Notes: generated by a model not told the origin, from the letters alone. A DNA stretch of 64,000 nt from Gordionus sp. m RMFG-2023 (GCF_954871325.1 NC_088777.1:8781366-8845365), one strand, 5' to 3'; counted from the stretch's first letter, positions 1-12,770 are shown. Numbers and translations: made by a program.

Positions 1-464
1 CGGTAAAATAATTGGGAATTTTTTTTTGTTCAAAAAATTTAGCACAATTATATGTAGGTTTTCTATTGGTTTAGTAATTTTACGTGATTAGGCACATTTC
101 AAATTTTTTGCTTTTTGCATATAGAAAAGAGTTTCTATTTATTTTTTCTCTCTTTCAACATTTCATATAAAATATTCACATCTTCCTTAAATTTTCTATA
201 TAAAGGAATTGGATAATTTTGATACAGTTTTACTGGAACTCATTAAGGAGTTAGTAAATTTTCATCGAATCCTTATTTTTCAAATAATATATAAATTACT
301 CTAATTAGTGTAAGGATCCTTACTTACCAATACCTCCGACGTCCATTAATATATGGATTTTTAAAAAATCCCTTCATTAAATAATATTTGATGTTTATAT
401 TATTAAATTTAACAAAAAAAACCTTTAAGATGTTACTTTTATTTTTATAACATTATACTTAATG
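1..464. other. AT-rich noncoding stretch
   Basis: No open frame, recognisable repeat end or RNA gene seen. The composition is AT-rich with homopolymer runs, like the background of the whole window. Confidence 0.5.
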
Positions 465-530
465 CAGGGATTCAACCCGAACTCGAATCGATTCGTTAAC
501 CGTTATTCACTATTACTATTTACCGAACCT
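465..530. repeat. Partial copy of the CAGGGAT/GAACCCG short-element family
   Basis: Begins CAGGGATTCAACCCGAACTC, close to the left end of the complete element at 12771. The matching right end is not found nearby, so this is a truncated or strongly diverged copy. The family assignment rests on about 25 bases of end similarity. Confidence 0.35.
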
Positions 531-3500
531 ATATTTTTTTTTATCTAACTTTAAAGCTTCACTATGCGAAAAGAATGTCATTTTTATAAATGGGTAAAAT
601 AAAGGGTTATTGGCAAAATTTTATGCATCAAAACAAAGAACATTATCCGAAATAAATATCACGGATAAGGAATTTTATATAAAAATACATCTTCAGACCA
701 AATTTACGGTTCTTATGCTTAAGAATAATTAAAGTTATTAGGGTTAATATTGTTTCCTAGTCAACAGCTTTTTCCAGTCACCCCTACAATTTAGAATATA
801 AAATCTTAGGAAAAATAACTCATAATTCGAGAAGATTTCGTGACGTTTATCTTCTAATTATTTTTTCAAATTGGAAGAAAAAAATAGAAAATTATATCCT
901 TATACCTCATCCTATTTCGATTAAATTACTTATGAATTTAGTGAACTAATTTATCCCTATATCCAAGAATTTAAATCGTAATTCATATAACCCACATGTG
1001 TTACGTATAACATATGATTCCAAAATTTAGTTCAATAGTGATTTTAGTTATACAACTTGGACGCTTACACACTTAAGGATTAATACGAAATTCATAACTA
1101 ATTTAGTCGAACTAGGGTGAGGTATTAACAAAAGAAATGAGGAAATTTCATCTAAAATTAGCAGAAAGAAAATATCCAAAAAAACAATTTTTAATTTCTG
1201 ATAGCCTTTTAAACTAACATTTTACATTAGAAATGGAAGTAGAAAAGAGAATTAATGAAGAATTGCTAAAATTGGCAAAATTCTAGACGTAAGCCATCGA
1301 TTAAAATTTTATAATTTATTTATTTCGGCTTACTAATTTTAAAAGTCGTTGCACCGAAGTTTGCCCCTTGAACATTATGGGATGACCATATTGTGATACT
1401 TACCAATAACAAACTTATAAATAGAATAGATTGAATATTATTTAATTGAGACATCTCTGATGTTTAGTTATTTCTTATTATAAAATTAGTAAAAAACCGG
1501 TTAGTCTAAATATAATTTTAAAATGTTATCTTTCATAAAATATTTCAAATTATAAGAAAATGTATGAACAATTAATTTTCATTATTTATTTCAATTTTTT
1601 TCCGTCATTTTGTTAAGTTTTATTCATGTCCAAAAAAAAAATAGAATTAAAAACATTTACGTATAAAACAAAAACAATAATATAAAAAAATTTTTAAGAA
1701 AAAGATAATCGCTCAGCGAGGCATCCTGCCATTCGTGACCACCAATCCTATCATCTATTTGAAAGAGTCAAATATCTTCAAGAGATGAAGAGGAAAATAA
1801 ATTAATGAGATTTTATATTAAGGATGGGAATATGTTTTTGTGCTTTACTATTGTAGGAAAAGCTGGTTATGAGAAACGTTGTCTTGCCACATTAGATGGG
1901 CTAGTTCTAGTAAATCATCGTTAGGAGAGGTAAAGCTTGATATCCAAAATTTTTTGTCAAGCGGTATATTAAATCGACCCCCCCCCCCAATTCTCTCAGG
2001 TAATTGAGTTATTCCAGCTAAAAGTAGATAAATTTAGGTTTAAAATTTTTACCAATTAAGAAAAAGTGATTCCATAGTCTCTATAAAAACTTTTAAGAGA
2101 AAAAAATAGAATGAGCGAAATAGTTATAGTTATTAGGGAATTTATAAACATTTGCGAATGATAAAGGCTCTGGTAGACTGGAAGTAAAATTCAAAATTTG
2201 CCCCATGTTAAAAATATTGTTAAAGATGGAAAACGATTCCTCAGGTGGAGAGATGTTTGGTAAAGGTGAACCCTAGGAATAGATTGCTGCAATTTTGTTA
2301 TCCGGTAGGTCAATAAAATTGTTATCATGGAAGTAAATTTCGATTTATATTAAGAATAAGTCCAATATATTTAAAAATGGCTTCATGGATTTATTTAATG
2401 AAGTGGACCACAGATTTTTACATCAGGATGCAAAATATTTAGATCCAAATAGAATTTAAATTTAAGATCATGCATGAGATCATGAATATCATGGCAAAAT
2501 AGGACTAAGTGTATCTTCATACTGGATTTCTTCATTGTTACTATGACATATGGGCAAAATAAAAGAGGAGTTTTAATACCAAATCTTGTCTCTAGGAATT
2601 TTAATCAGAAAATTTATGATAAAAATAAGAAATGTTTCCAGATATGCTATTATAACCATTTTTCTCCTTTAATAATCCATGTTAGGAGGAGAGGAAGATT
2701 TTGGATATAAGTACGAATGGCGTGTGAATCTATTTTGCATCCCCCATTAACACCGAATCCTATTAATACATACTTAATAAGTTAAGACTCTCGGTTTTGA
2801 TGAGAGTCATAATTTTTTTGCTAATAATTTCCTAAATATAGAGCCAATTGCGATTGGGCGGATACCACCTTAGGAATTTTGAAGGGCAATAAGGTTGGGC
2901 CTATGAAGAATTCGGTATATTTGTGATGGGAAGCCTTTGCTTAAATTATTTTAAAAAGTTATAAGAGCATTTAAAAATAATTATTTGAGGTAGGTCTTAG
3001 ATTTCATGTAAGTGAGAAGGGAGAAAACCATGGAGTTTAGGTACGAAATATTTGTTGAAGGAATTGATAGACTGAATTATTTTATCATTAGGTATGATAA
3101 TTGGATGCGTCGGTGATATAAAAGGTAAAGATGTATATAAGACAGAAAGGTATAAAGGTTGCGTAAACATAATAAGGTGTCATTCTTTACTGAAGATTTG
3201 TTATGAATGGATGTTAATTTGAGATGGATTTATTTTTTTTTAATATTTTATTGCAACGATAAAGTAGATTATTATCATCATTATTGCTTCCTTTTTTTAT
3301 CTGTAATCAGTCATGGAGAAGGAGTCAAAGGTTTCTAAATTATATTTATAGGTCAAATAGAGAAATATTTTTGGATTTGGGAAAGGTGAGACATTTATAA
3401 GGGAATGTTAGGAAATTATCCCCAAAATTAAATGTTAATAAACTCATTGTTTACTGAAAGTAGTATAATTATAAATTTTAACAGGATATAATTGCAACTT

Positions 3501-3700
3501 TGGGAAGGTGTTTTATAATACTTTTCCCATCTTTAAAAATCTATTTAAAAAGTTATCATTATCATGGATAATCTGGTTTTTGAATAAAATATTATTTTAT
3601 CAGGTCTGGTTATACAATTTTCACATAGCTTTTGAGAAAATAAGGAATGAGGGTCATGTACCGAATACTCCTAATTTTAGTAGGGACCCCGTTAGTAACA
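531..3700. other. Long stretch without recognised genes
   Basis: No coding frame over about 60 codons is convincing. A slightly GC-richer patch at about 1712-1800 could be an eroded exon; one frame reads HQSYHLFERVKYLQEMKRK before a stop, but no family is recognised and no splice partner is evident. A poly-C run lies at about 1978-1988. The open frame at 3508-3762 overlaps the start of a repeat and is not supported as a gene. Confidence 0.4.
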
Positions 3701-3705
3701 TGGAT

Positions 3706-5307
3706 CCTGATGTCGAACCCGGCAAAAATATTAACCGGGTTCGCTTCAAGGTAAGAAAATAAGTGGATTCAGTTCGATTTCGGTTTAGGAGATTATTTTA
3801 GAACCTGGGTTTGGTTTCGAGTAGGTCGGGTTTAAGAATATTTCTATTGTATATAAGAATAAATTTATATATTTAAATCATAATTTTGAAAAAACTAGAC
3901 ATAAATTTGGTATAAAAAATAAAATTTTAAATTTATTTATAGGCAAAATATATTTTAAAATACAAAGCATAGTCAGGCATCATATAATTTTTATTTAGTA
4001 ATAGTATTTCTAAGAGTTCACTCATCCTCTATTTTTATGTTGAAAGAATGAATTTCTTATGTGAAAAATATATTTCAACGCTAATCTATATTAAATACAT
4101 TTATATATGCGATAAATTAACTTGGGTTGCAAGAAGAGCAAATAAGATTTTGGATAAAATATATAAATCAGGGTGCTGAGCTAGGCAGACTTCCAAAAAT
4201 GTAAAATATTTTCGAACTATTATCATCTGTTAAAATGGACAAAGATATGTTTTTAATCCAACTCCGCGCAGTGGGGGGTCCTTCTTTTATTGTTTTACTA
4301 CACCCATACATAACCAAGTGATTTCTGGATTATGATATTGGACTCGACCTCATGATTCCGTTAATAAATATTTAATTAAATAATAAGTAAGAGGTCTTAT
4401 TAGATTTTAATAAAATCTGATCGATGTTTAGCAAATTAGGTTCTTACCCGAGATTTTTTGTCATAAAATTATTTTTCCAATTTCAAAATATTCCCAAAAA
4501 TATTAACCAAAAAAATAGAAATGCTTAATTAATAATTATGAAATCTTGATTAAGATCGTCTTCACCGATTCTTTTAATACCCTATAATATAAGAGATGAT
4601 AAATTCCTACTACTTCAGATACTGCCGAAAGGGTCATGAGTAAAATTAAATTAATTAAAGCAAGACTTAGTAGTACCATGAAAGATCCATTTCTTAATAA
4701 TTTAACTATTTTATCAATGGAAAAAAATTTAAGCAATTAAATATTGATGAAATTATAAATTCTTTCGTTTTCCCTTCCCCTAATTTTTCTAAATTATTAA
4801 TTTAAAAATAATATTTTCAAAGTATATATTTTTTTACATTTTATTTATATTATATATTAAAGATTGATGCAATAAAACTTATTTTTGAAATTTATGGGTG
4901 TCAAAAAAATAATTAACCATTTTTTCGAAAGGGGGGGGGGCACTTTTCAGGGGTGTATTCTGCTTCCGTTGCTCAGATAGGGGCCACTGACTCCGCGCAA
5001 ACCTTATCATAATCACTAAGTAATATCTGTAATATTTAATGATTCTTACTGTTAATACTTAAATAAATTAAATATATTATAGAATCCCATTTAAATTATT
5101 AATTATTTATATACAATATATACAAATAAGCAAATATCTTAATATATGATTTTAAATATAAAGTTCCCTGAACCGATTGAACCCGTCAAAAAATTCCCCT
5201 GGTTTAGCTTGGGTTTTTAGAAAATATAAAAAAGGTTCAATTTTGGTTTGGGTTTAGTAATTTTTATAAAACGGGGGTTTCGGCTTTGATTTCGGTTCGA
5301 AAACCTG
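3706..5307. mobile_element. GAACCCGG-family element, split by a hAT insertion
   Basis: Left end CCTGATGTCGAACCCGGC and a right end with GGTTCGAAAACCTG resemble the ends of the complete copy at 12771-13499, and internal AT-rich tracts (for example the part around 3880-3980 ending in a run like ACAAAGCATAGTCA) match that copy in the same order. The homology is interrupted exactly by the hAT derivative at 4269-4989, so this element is older than that insertion. Without it the element would be about 880 bp. No clear flanking duplication is left. Confidence 0.6.
4269..4989 (+). mobile_element. hAT transposon, internally deleted derivative
   Basis: Ends CAGTGGGG... and ...GGGGCCACTG, flanked by a perfect 8-bp duplication ACTCCGCG at 4261-4268 and 4990-4997, the signature of hAT insertion. 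Its first ~340 bp and last ~380 bp match the two ends of the longer copy at 24617-26288, including the stretch coding the C-terminal dimerisation region (residues TAERVMSKIKLIK in the long copy). The middle of the transposase gene is missing, with the junction near 4605-4615. It therefore could only be moved by a transposase made elsewhere. It sits inside an older GAACCCGG-family element. A poly-G run lies about 50 bp inside the right end. Confidence 0.92.
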
Positions 5308-5379
5308 ATTGAAAGGTCAAAAAATATGTAAATAATATAAATATATTTTTAGAAACTTATTTACTAAGCTTGATAAAAA

Positions 5380-5475
5380 CCATGTGAACCCTTCGACAAA
5401 AAAAAAAGGTTCGGGTTCAGGAATAGGATTCTAAAAAGGGTTCGGATCCAGGGTCCAGATTTAGGTTATTTAGGT
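5380..5475. repeat. Fragment of the GAACCCGG family
   Basis: Contains CCATGTGAACCCTTCG, GGTTCGGGTTCAGG and GGGTTCGGATCCAGGG, the GC-rich arm motifs of the family at 12771-13499, but is much shorter and has no paired ends or flanking duplication. Confidence 0.4.
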
Positions 5476-5479
5476 TTCA

Positions 5480-7665
5480 AAAATAAATCATACGTAAATT
5501 ATTATGATAAGTAGTTATCGATTAAAAAAAATTCTTTTATATCAACTCAGTATAATTTTATAAATGTAACTAGAGTTTCAAAGGTTTTAAAAATATTGGA
5601 TATATTTATTCTATAATACTAATATTATAAGATTATATTAGCAAATATATAGTAAATAAGTTGTTACATATTTTAATTTACCATTTTTTTTCACTTAAAA
5701 ATTTAAAATACTTTAAAAGGTTTAGTTTGGTAGCAAATTCAGCTAACTAAAAATGGTTACACATCAAGATACCGATTTTATGAGGGTTTTTTTTTTGCAA
5801 AATCTAGCTATTCCCTACCAATCAATTCCACAAATAACCTTTCAAAAAAAACTTTTCCTTTCGTTACGAATTACAAAAGTGTAATTCAATTTTATTCAAA
5901 TAACAATATCCACTTCATAACTAACTACCCCCTCTAATTTCAATGACGATCTTAAGTTATCTCTGTCTCGAGTAGAAGCCCCTTCTCTCTAATAAGCCGC
6001 TGCTGAAGCAACGCTATAGTGTCTTCGTGATAAAAGTTTGGTGAGAAAAAATTTTCTAAACGATAAACGACAATCGACGGTAAAAAAAATTGCGAAAAAA
6101 TGTTTCGAACATTTACAATTGATTTATGTAGTAATATTGGCATTTGGTTACGTTTTTCAATATATTATATACTCACATTTGACATTTTAACATTAACAAT
6201 GTGAATAAATCCTTTAATAAAAAAATTGGACGGGTAATGAAAAAATATAATTTATTTATATGGCCGAGTGGGCCTGCCATACGTTTCGCTTTGAGTTCCG
6301 CAATTTCGCAAAATGAATTTCGTCCCGCAAAGAATAACGCGACGTCCCGTAATTTGCTATATATTTTATTTATATTTTATGAAACTTCTGTTATTTTTTG
6401 TAAAAAATGTCTCTACAAGATGCTTCTCATTTCTATGATTTATAAAAAAAATTAGCTTTTATATATTTAATCTTGATTAAGTACGGGAAAAATTCTAAGC
6501 ATTTCAGAATATTTATTAAAATTTATTTTTAATGATATAAAGAATATTTTCAACATTTAAGTGGGGGGGGGGGGGGGGGGTGACTAACTGGGATGAAAAA
6601 ACTTAACTGAAACTGCCCCCCTTACTACTTATCCATAAGTGACAGACCATAAAGAAATAGGCTAATTTATTATTTATCACATATCGGATTGTTTTAATAG
6701 ACAATAAATATATAAGATCCTTAAAACACTTTACTACTATGATTTAAGGAAGTGGGTAAATTATTATTGTAGTTTCACTTTTTCACGGTAATGACTTAAC
6801 GTAAACATTATATTAATTTTGTTTTTCTTAAAATATGATTTTTGTTCTATAAAATATTCTTCGCGTTTCTTTTAAATATATATTTCTTTAAAAAAGAATA
6901 AGAATAAAAAATTTAAAAAATGCTGTTGTCCAATAAAAATATAGAAAAATTTAAATTGCAATAGTAGATTATAAAGATAAACTTCTCTTACAACAAAGAT
7001 AAACTTCTTTTACAACAATAAATTACATCGCCACAGTAGATTATAGAAGAAACTTCTTTTACAATCACAAACTTCACTTACTACAGTATCTACACCCAAA
7101 TATAAAAAAGCGTTAACCAATACTCATTCGGGTTTTTCTAATTTAATATTTATGCATTTAACGCCCTCTTTCGGAGATAAATATATAGAATTTTAAAATT
7201 GAAAATAAAATTTGAGTTTAGTTTCTGATGTCCTAAAGGTGTATATATTTGCAAAAATTGCAACACATAAATTTTTATCTGAGTAATAATATCATGATGT
7301 ATATTTTATTTTTATATAATATTTTTTATTAACTGCTTTCACCAAAAACAATTTTTCTTTATATATCTTTTTTTAAACAATAAAAAAAAATAATTAATTG
7401 TGTGAAAATACAAATTGATATTAAAAAAAATGTAACGTTAAAATTATATAAAAAAATGTTATATAAAATTTTTACCGATTAAATTTAAATACAAAGTGAA
7501 TAAAAAATATGTCACATTAAAATGATATATAAAAAAATGTTAACATAAAATTTTGACCGAAAGGGATAATCACTATTATTTACCAGTTTTCATCATATAT
7601 TAATGAAAACTTTTTCCAGACCTCAGATTTGCCATTGTCATTTTCCCTTACTTCATATTAATAAT
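5480..7665. other. Noncoding, mostly simple AT-rich sequence
   Basis: No recognised gene. Open frames at 5952-6143 (-) and 6201-6455 (+) have no recognisable domain. Imperfect tandem units occur at about 6960-7085 (repeats around ACTTCTTTTACAAC) and about 7430-7565 (two units of roughly 70 bp built on AAAAAAATGTTA-ATAAAATTTT-ACCGA). An 18-bp poly-G run lies at about 6561-6580. Confidence 0.45.
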
Positions 7666-7805
7666 TTCTTTTAATCTTTTCATTAATTTTTTTAATTTAA
7701 CATCAATTAAAATTTTTTTAATAGATTTAGCAAAGTATATTTTATTTACTTGATAGAATATGATAAAAATAATGTATGTAATAATATCGTTTTAACTATG
7801 CAATA

Positions 7806-9695
7806 CAGGCGCGTACGCAGGAATTTGGTCTGGGGAAGGGGGGGGGGATAATAAATTTTTTTGAGAAATATTAATGTTTTTTAAAAATATCAAGCATAAA
7901 TTTATTAGGACTAATAACTATTCCTAATACACAATTTTAAATTAATGTGAATTATAAAAAAATTATATGTAAAGAATCACTTAAATGACCCAAAATAGAA
8001 ATTTGAATTTTTTGAGCCTTTACACAAAAAGTTTCTTAGGAATAATTGTATTTTGTATGTTATATATTTACAATGTAAAATCCAATCTTCGTTGGAATTG
8101 AGCTAATTTTTCAATTATATCATCCTTGCTTGTCGTCAAATGCCTATGAATATTCAAAAAATCCAAAACTTCTTGGTATGTTTTTCAGAGACCTGCAGGC
8201 CCGGCTCCTGGGCCGGACAATATTTTATTTTTTTAATTATACCAAGGCCGGGCCCAAAATTTTTTTTAAAAAACACCCGGGCCGGACCTAAATTTTTTTA
8301 AAAAGACACCCAAGCCGGGCTGTATTTTTTAAAACAGCCTATATTTGAAATCGTTATTATTAGCTATAAAAATCAAAAATAAATATAATTTATTTTTAAA
8401 AAATCCAGGCCGGGCCTGAAAATTTTATTTTAAAAAAAAGCCGGGCCGAGCCTGTAAATTTTAAAAAAAGCCGAGCGGCCTAAAATAATTTTTAAAAATA
8501 GCGTAAAAAATCTTTAAAAAAAATCCGGGCCGTGCCCTGCAAATGGTACTTCTGCAGGCCTCTGTTATTCTTCTTAAAAAGAGAGTGTTCTCTCATTAGT
8601 TTACTAATGGGAAGAGTTTATAAACCCTTTTAATACATTGGGAATTTAATCTAAAATGTGTTTGAAATAATGCAGAGCATTCATAGCATTTTTTGGGACT
8701 ATATCAACTATAGTTAATCTTATAAACATAGTTATTCAGCCAGTAAGGCATCATAAGATACTTAAACATCTTCATAATAAAAATCTAACAAATATTTTTT
8801 TTTTCTATCACCATCTGAAAAAGGTTGGGAAGGCTTTTGTGGAAGTAATATTTGCAGATGAAAGTGCTGCATGATATATTAAAAATTCATTTATTTGGGT
8901 TATAAATGTAACTGCATCTAAGAAAAACTCTTCTACTGATCCTATATTAATGTTTTAACGATGAGCTTGCCTTGCTGTCGAGGGAGACAAATATTAAACA
9001 CGTATAGCTCTGCTTTTGACTCAACAATAAAATATAAAATATGAAATTCTTCATCAACATTAGCCCTAATTTCCTTGAGTTCTGATAAAATGCTCTCCGC
9101 TATTTCCAACTTCTTAATCAAATCATTGTCATGTTTTTGAAAAGTAATACTTAAAATAGTTGTATAAATAAATATTACATTCTAATGAGAAATAAAATTT
9201 GGAATTAGCATTGAATCCAATAATTTTCTTGCTTCTGAGGAAATATTTCTTTCAGGCCATGTGATATTTTAGTAATAGCAAATAATTGGCTTATCTAACT
9301 CCTTAAAAGATGTTACTGCTTGATGGCAGACTATCTCGTTGGACAAGGTTGCAATTTCTTTTTCCCTGTTGGACAAGAAGTTTCAGAATAATTATTATTT
9401 GACTATAAATTTGAAAATGGTAGATATTACGCCACTAAAAATTTGAAAATAATAAGTAACTATTATGCCGGAAAACTTTTATCGAAATTAATTTATAAAA
9501 TAACTTAGTAGATAAATGTGATAATAAATGTAATATAATATATATATAATATGAGATAGGAATAAATATTAACAAATATAAATTAATATAAACAATAATA
9601 TTTTTGAAAAATATATCCGGCATCTGCATTTTTTGGCTTGGGGGGGGGGGGGGGGGGATTTATCCCCCTGCCCCTCCCCGCTGCGTACGCCAATG
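7806..9695 (-). mobile_element. hAT transposon, inverted-pair copy 1
   Basis: Ends CAGGCGCGTACGCAG and (reverse complement) CATTGGCGTACGCAG are 15-bp imperfect terminal inverted repeats; an 8-bp duplication ATGCAATA flanks it at 7798-7805 and 9696-9703. Length 1890 bp. On the minus strand a degenerate transposase can be followed, with hAT-type segments such as WPERNISSEARKLLDS and ESILSELKEIRANVDEEF; stops and frame changes show it is not functional. A poly-G tract lies just inside each end. It contains a nested GC-arm short element at 8186-8564. Copy B of R1 has the uninterrupted site (about 61310-61320, ATGCGATA read on the minus strand). Confidence 0.93.
8186..8564. mobile_element. GC-arm short element nested in hAT copy 1
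   Basis: Starts CAGAGACCTGCAGGCCCGGC and ends CTGCAGGCCTCTG. Alternating GGCCGGGCC-type arms and A/T tracts mark the family also found at 36666, 44757, 45359 and 63860. The same insertion exists at the equivalent place in hAT copy 2, so it was already present before the two copies separated. The flanking 8 bp are no longer identical. Confidence 0.75.
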
Positions 9696-9703
9696 ATGCA
9701 ATA

Positions 9704-10550
9704 CAATTACTAAAATATATTCACACAAAATAGTTTGGTATATGGATGTTATGTAAATTATAAAATAATAATTAAAATGACATGTTATTTTGATTCACAT
9801 TTTAAGGATAAAATTTCATAAATAAGAAATAATAAGGGTTATAATTGACATTATAAATACAAATAATTATTTCAGATATTTATATTAATATTTATTTTTC
9901 GGGTTAGGTTTCGGATTTGGGTCACCCTGCTCTTACAACCCGACCCGATCCCGAAAAATCTGTTATGCCCGAACCCGACCCTCTAATCAATATTACTACA
10001 CGATAGCTCTGAAGGGAGCGATTTGAAATTATTTTTATTATGTATAACTTTTTTACTTTAATATTAATTTAAAAAAGATTTAAATTGTTGTGTATTTTAA
10101 ATGATCTTATTTTATATAATATTTTTATTTATTTATTTTTAAAAAAATAAGGAATTAAAAAGATAAAATAAAAATTTTAAAAACACAAATTTCTTTATAT
10201 CAGTTTACGATAACATAAATATGTGGTGGCTAACGTAAATATCATATTTATAATTTTTTTCCCTTTTTGGATTTCACCTTTTCGGGTAAAAAGCTCCTTC
10301 GATATCTCTTATTTTATTTATATTTAGTGATATTGGTTTTAACTTTGTTGGTTTTCCTTTCTTTCGTTTACCATTTATCTTATCCTTTTTTGATACCCCT
10401 GCTATCATTCTCATATCCATTGTCTGTAAGCTTCTCTCGTCTGATTCTTTGTTTGGATCTGGACAGTCCTGCACATAATGACGTTCCTGCATCTGAAAAA
10501 ATTAAGACTAGTAAATTATTTTCCTCATTTTTTATTTCTTTTGGTAAGAC
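9704..10550 (-). repeat. R1 segment between the two hAT copies
   Basis: Reverse complement of 57025-57410 joined to 60833-61310. It gives the empty site of the LINE: where copy B has the LINE, this copy reads straight through GATATAAAGAAATTTGTG (minus strand) near 10180-10200. The short open frames at 10267-10671 (+) and 10274-10616 (-) are parts of R1, not separate genes. Confidence 0.75.
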
Positions 10551-10558
10551 AACATACC

Positions 10559-12453
10559 CATTGGCGTACGCAGCGAGGGGAAGGGGACAAGGGGACAAAT
10601 CCCCCCCCCCCCCCAAAGCCGAAAAATGCAGATGCCGGATATATTTTTCAAAATATTATTGTTTATATTAATTTATATTTGTTAATATTTATTCGTATTT
10701 CATATTGAATATATTTTTAATTACATTTATTATCACATTTATCTGCTAAGTATTTTATCAATTAATTTCGATTTCAAGTTTTCTGGCGTAATATTTACTT
10801 ATTATTTTCGAATTTTTAGTGGCGTAATATTTATCTACCATTTTCAAATTTATAGTCAAATAATAATTATTTCTGAAACTTCTTGTCCAATAGGGAAAAA
10901 GAAATTGCAACCTTGTCCAACGAGATAGAGTCTCTGCCATCAAGCAGTAACAGCTTTAAAGGAGCTAGAAGAGCCAATTATTTGCTATCACTGAAATATC
11001 ACAATGGCCTGAAAGAAATATTTCCTCAGAAGCAAGAAAATTATTGGATTCAATGCTTATTCCAAATTTTATTTCACATTAGAATGTATTTTTAATTATA
11101 CAACTATTTTAAGTATTACTTTTCAAAAACATGACATTGACTTGATTAAGAAGATGAGAATAGCGGAGAGCATTTTATCAGAAATCAAGGAAATTAGGGC
11201 TAATGTTGATGAAGAATTTCATATTTTATATTTTATTGTTGAGTCAAAAGCAGAGCTATACGTGTTTAATATTTGTTTCCCTCGATTTGTAGCAAGGCAA
11301 GCTCATCGTTAAAACATTAATATAAGATCAGTAGAAGAGTATATCTTAAATACAGATACATTTATAACCCAAATAAATGAATTTTTAATTCATCATGCAG
11401 AACTTACTAATCTGCAAATATTACTTCCACAAAAGCCTTCCCAACCTTTTTCAGATGGTGATAGAAAAAAAAATATTTGTTGGATTTTTATCATGAAGAT
11501 GTTAAAGTATCTTATGATGCCTTACTAGCTGAATAATTATGTTTATAAGATTAACTATGGTTAGTATAGTCCCAAAAAATGCTATGGATGCTCTGCATTA
11601 TTTCAAACACATTTTAGATTAAATTCCCAATGTATTAAAAGGGTTTATAAACTCTTCCCATTAGTAAACTAATGAGAGAACGTTCTCTTTTTTAAGAAGA
11701 ATAACAGAGGCCTGCAGAAGTACCATATGCAGGGCACAGCCCGGATTTTTTTAAGGATTTTTTACGGATGGCCTGGGTTTTTTTAAAAAATTTTCAGGCG
11801 GCCCGGCTTTTTTTTAAATAAATTTTTTAGGCCCGGTCCGGATTTTTTTAAAATAAATTATATTTATTTTTAATTTTTATAGCTAATAATAACGATTTCA
11901 AATATAGGCTGTTTTAAAAAATACAGCCCGGATTGGGTGTTTTTTTAAAATAATTCAGACCCGGCTTGGGTGTTTTTTTTAAAAAAATTTCGGGCCCGGC
12001 CCGGGTATATTTAAAAAAATTAAAATACTGTCCGGCCCGGGGGCCGAGCCTGCAGGTTTCTGAAAAACATACCAAAAAGTACAACATTTGAAAGTAGATT
12101 GAAAGGTTTGGATCTTTTGAATATTCATAGGCATTTGACGACAAGCAAAGATGGGCTAATTGAAAAATTAGCTCAATCACAACGAAGATTGGATTTTACA
12201 CTGTAAATATATAACATAGAAAATGCAATTATTCCTAAGAAACTTTTTGTATAAAATTCAAATTTCTATTTTGGGTCATTTAAGGGATTCTTTACATATA
12301 ATTTTTTTATAATTCACATTAATTTAAAATTATGTATTAGAAATAGTTATTAGTCCTAATAAATTTATGCTTGATATTTAAAAAAAACAAAAATATTTCT
12401 TAAAAAATTTTATTACCCCCCCCCCCCAGACCAAATTCCTGCGTGCACGCCTG
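10559..12453 (+). mobile_element. hAT transposon, inverted-pair copy 2
   Basis: Reverse-complement counterpart of copy 1: ends CATTGGCGTACGCAG and (reverse complement) CAGGCGTGCACGCAG, 1895 bp, flanked by a perfect 8-bp duplication AACATACC at 10551-10558 and 12454-12461. The plus strand carries the degenerate transposase; visible pieces include AESILSEIKEIRANVDEEFH near 11160-11220 and QINEFLIHHAELTNLQILL near 11370-11430, similar to the region preceding the C-terminal dimerisation domain of ZMYM/DUF4371-type hAT proteins. Several stops break it. It carries a nested GC-arm element and internal poly-C near both ends. Confidence 0.93.
11705..12062. mobile_element. GC-arm short element nested in hAT copy 2
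   Basis: Reverse complement of the element at 8186-8564 at the homologous position, with ends CAGAGGCCTGCAG and CTGCAGGTTTCTG. It is part of what both hAT copies share rather than an independent insertion. Confidence 0.75.
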
Positions 12454-12770
12454 AACATACCCATTTTTAATATTCACTTCTGGTAACCCATATTTAACCA
12501 GTAGAAAACCAGTGACACCTCATTTTTCTCCTCTGAAACCACTGGTACCTGCTTGTTCTTCTCTGAACATCTATCCCAAGTATGTCCCTGTCTCCCACAT
12601 ATTTTTTTAAAAAACATTAATTTTCATACAATTTCCCCTATTTTATAGGTACATATATAATATTTTTCAACGCTGTAACCTATAATTCCATAGGAAATTG
12701 AATAGTAAAAATTGGACCTGAGAATAATTTTTGGAATATTTTTTTAAGAAAAAATTCAATATGATAAAAC

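Larger units (their letters stand above)
7670..12770 (-). repeat. Interspersed repeat R1, copy A (interrupted by two hATs)
   Basis: Reverse complement of the repeat at about 56703-61410. Shared blocks are 7670-7805, 9704-10550 and 12462-12770; together they make about 1.3 kb. The blocks are separated by the hAT copies at 7806-9695 and 10559-12453, and the right edge carries the short element at 12771-13499. In copy B the same target positions are uninterrupted. Parts of R1 show zinc-knuckle-like Cys/His spacing, so it may derive from an old retroelement; it is broken in both copies and its class is not established. Its ends are approximate. Confidence 0.75.

Noticed and set aside
1712-1800. 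Possible exon with HQSYHLFERVKYLQEMKRK
   Set aside because: Too short, no clear splice sites and no family recognised; recorded only as a weak patch.
6201-6455. 84-codon plus frame
   Set aside because: No recognised domain and composition no different from the AT-rich flanks.
10267-10671. 134-codon plus frame with hydrophobic N-terminus
   Set aside because: It spans an R1 segment, the 8-bp duplication and the end of hAT copy 2; R1 homology is on the other strand. A chance frame.
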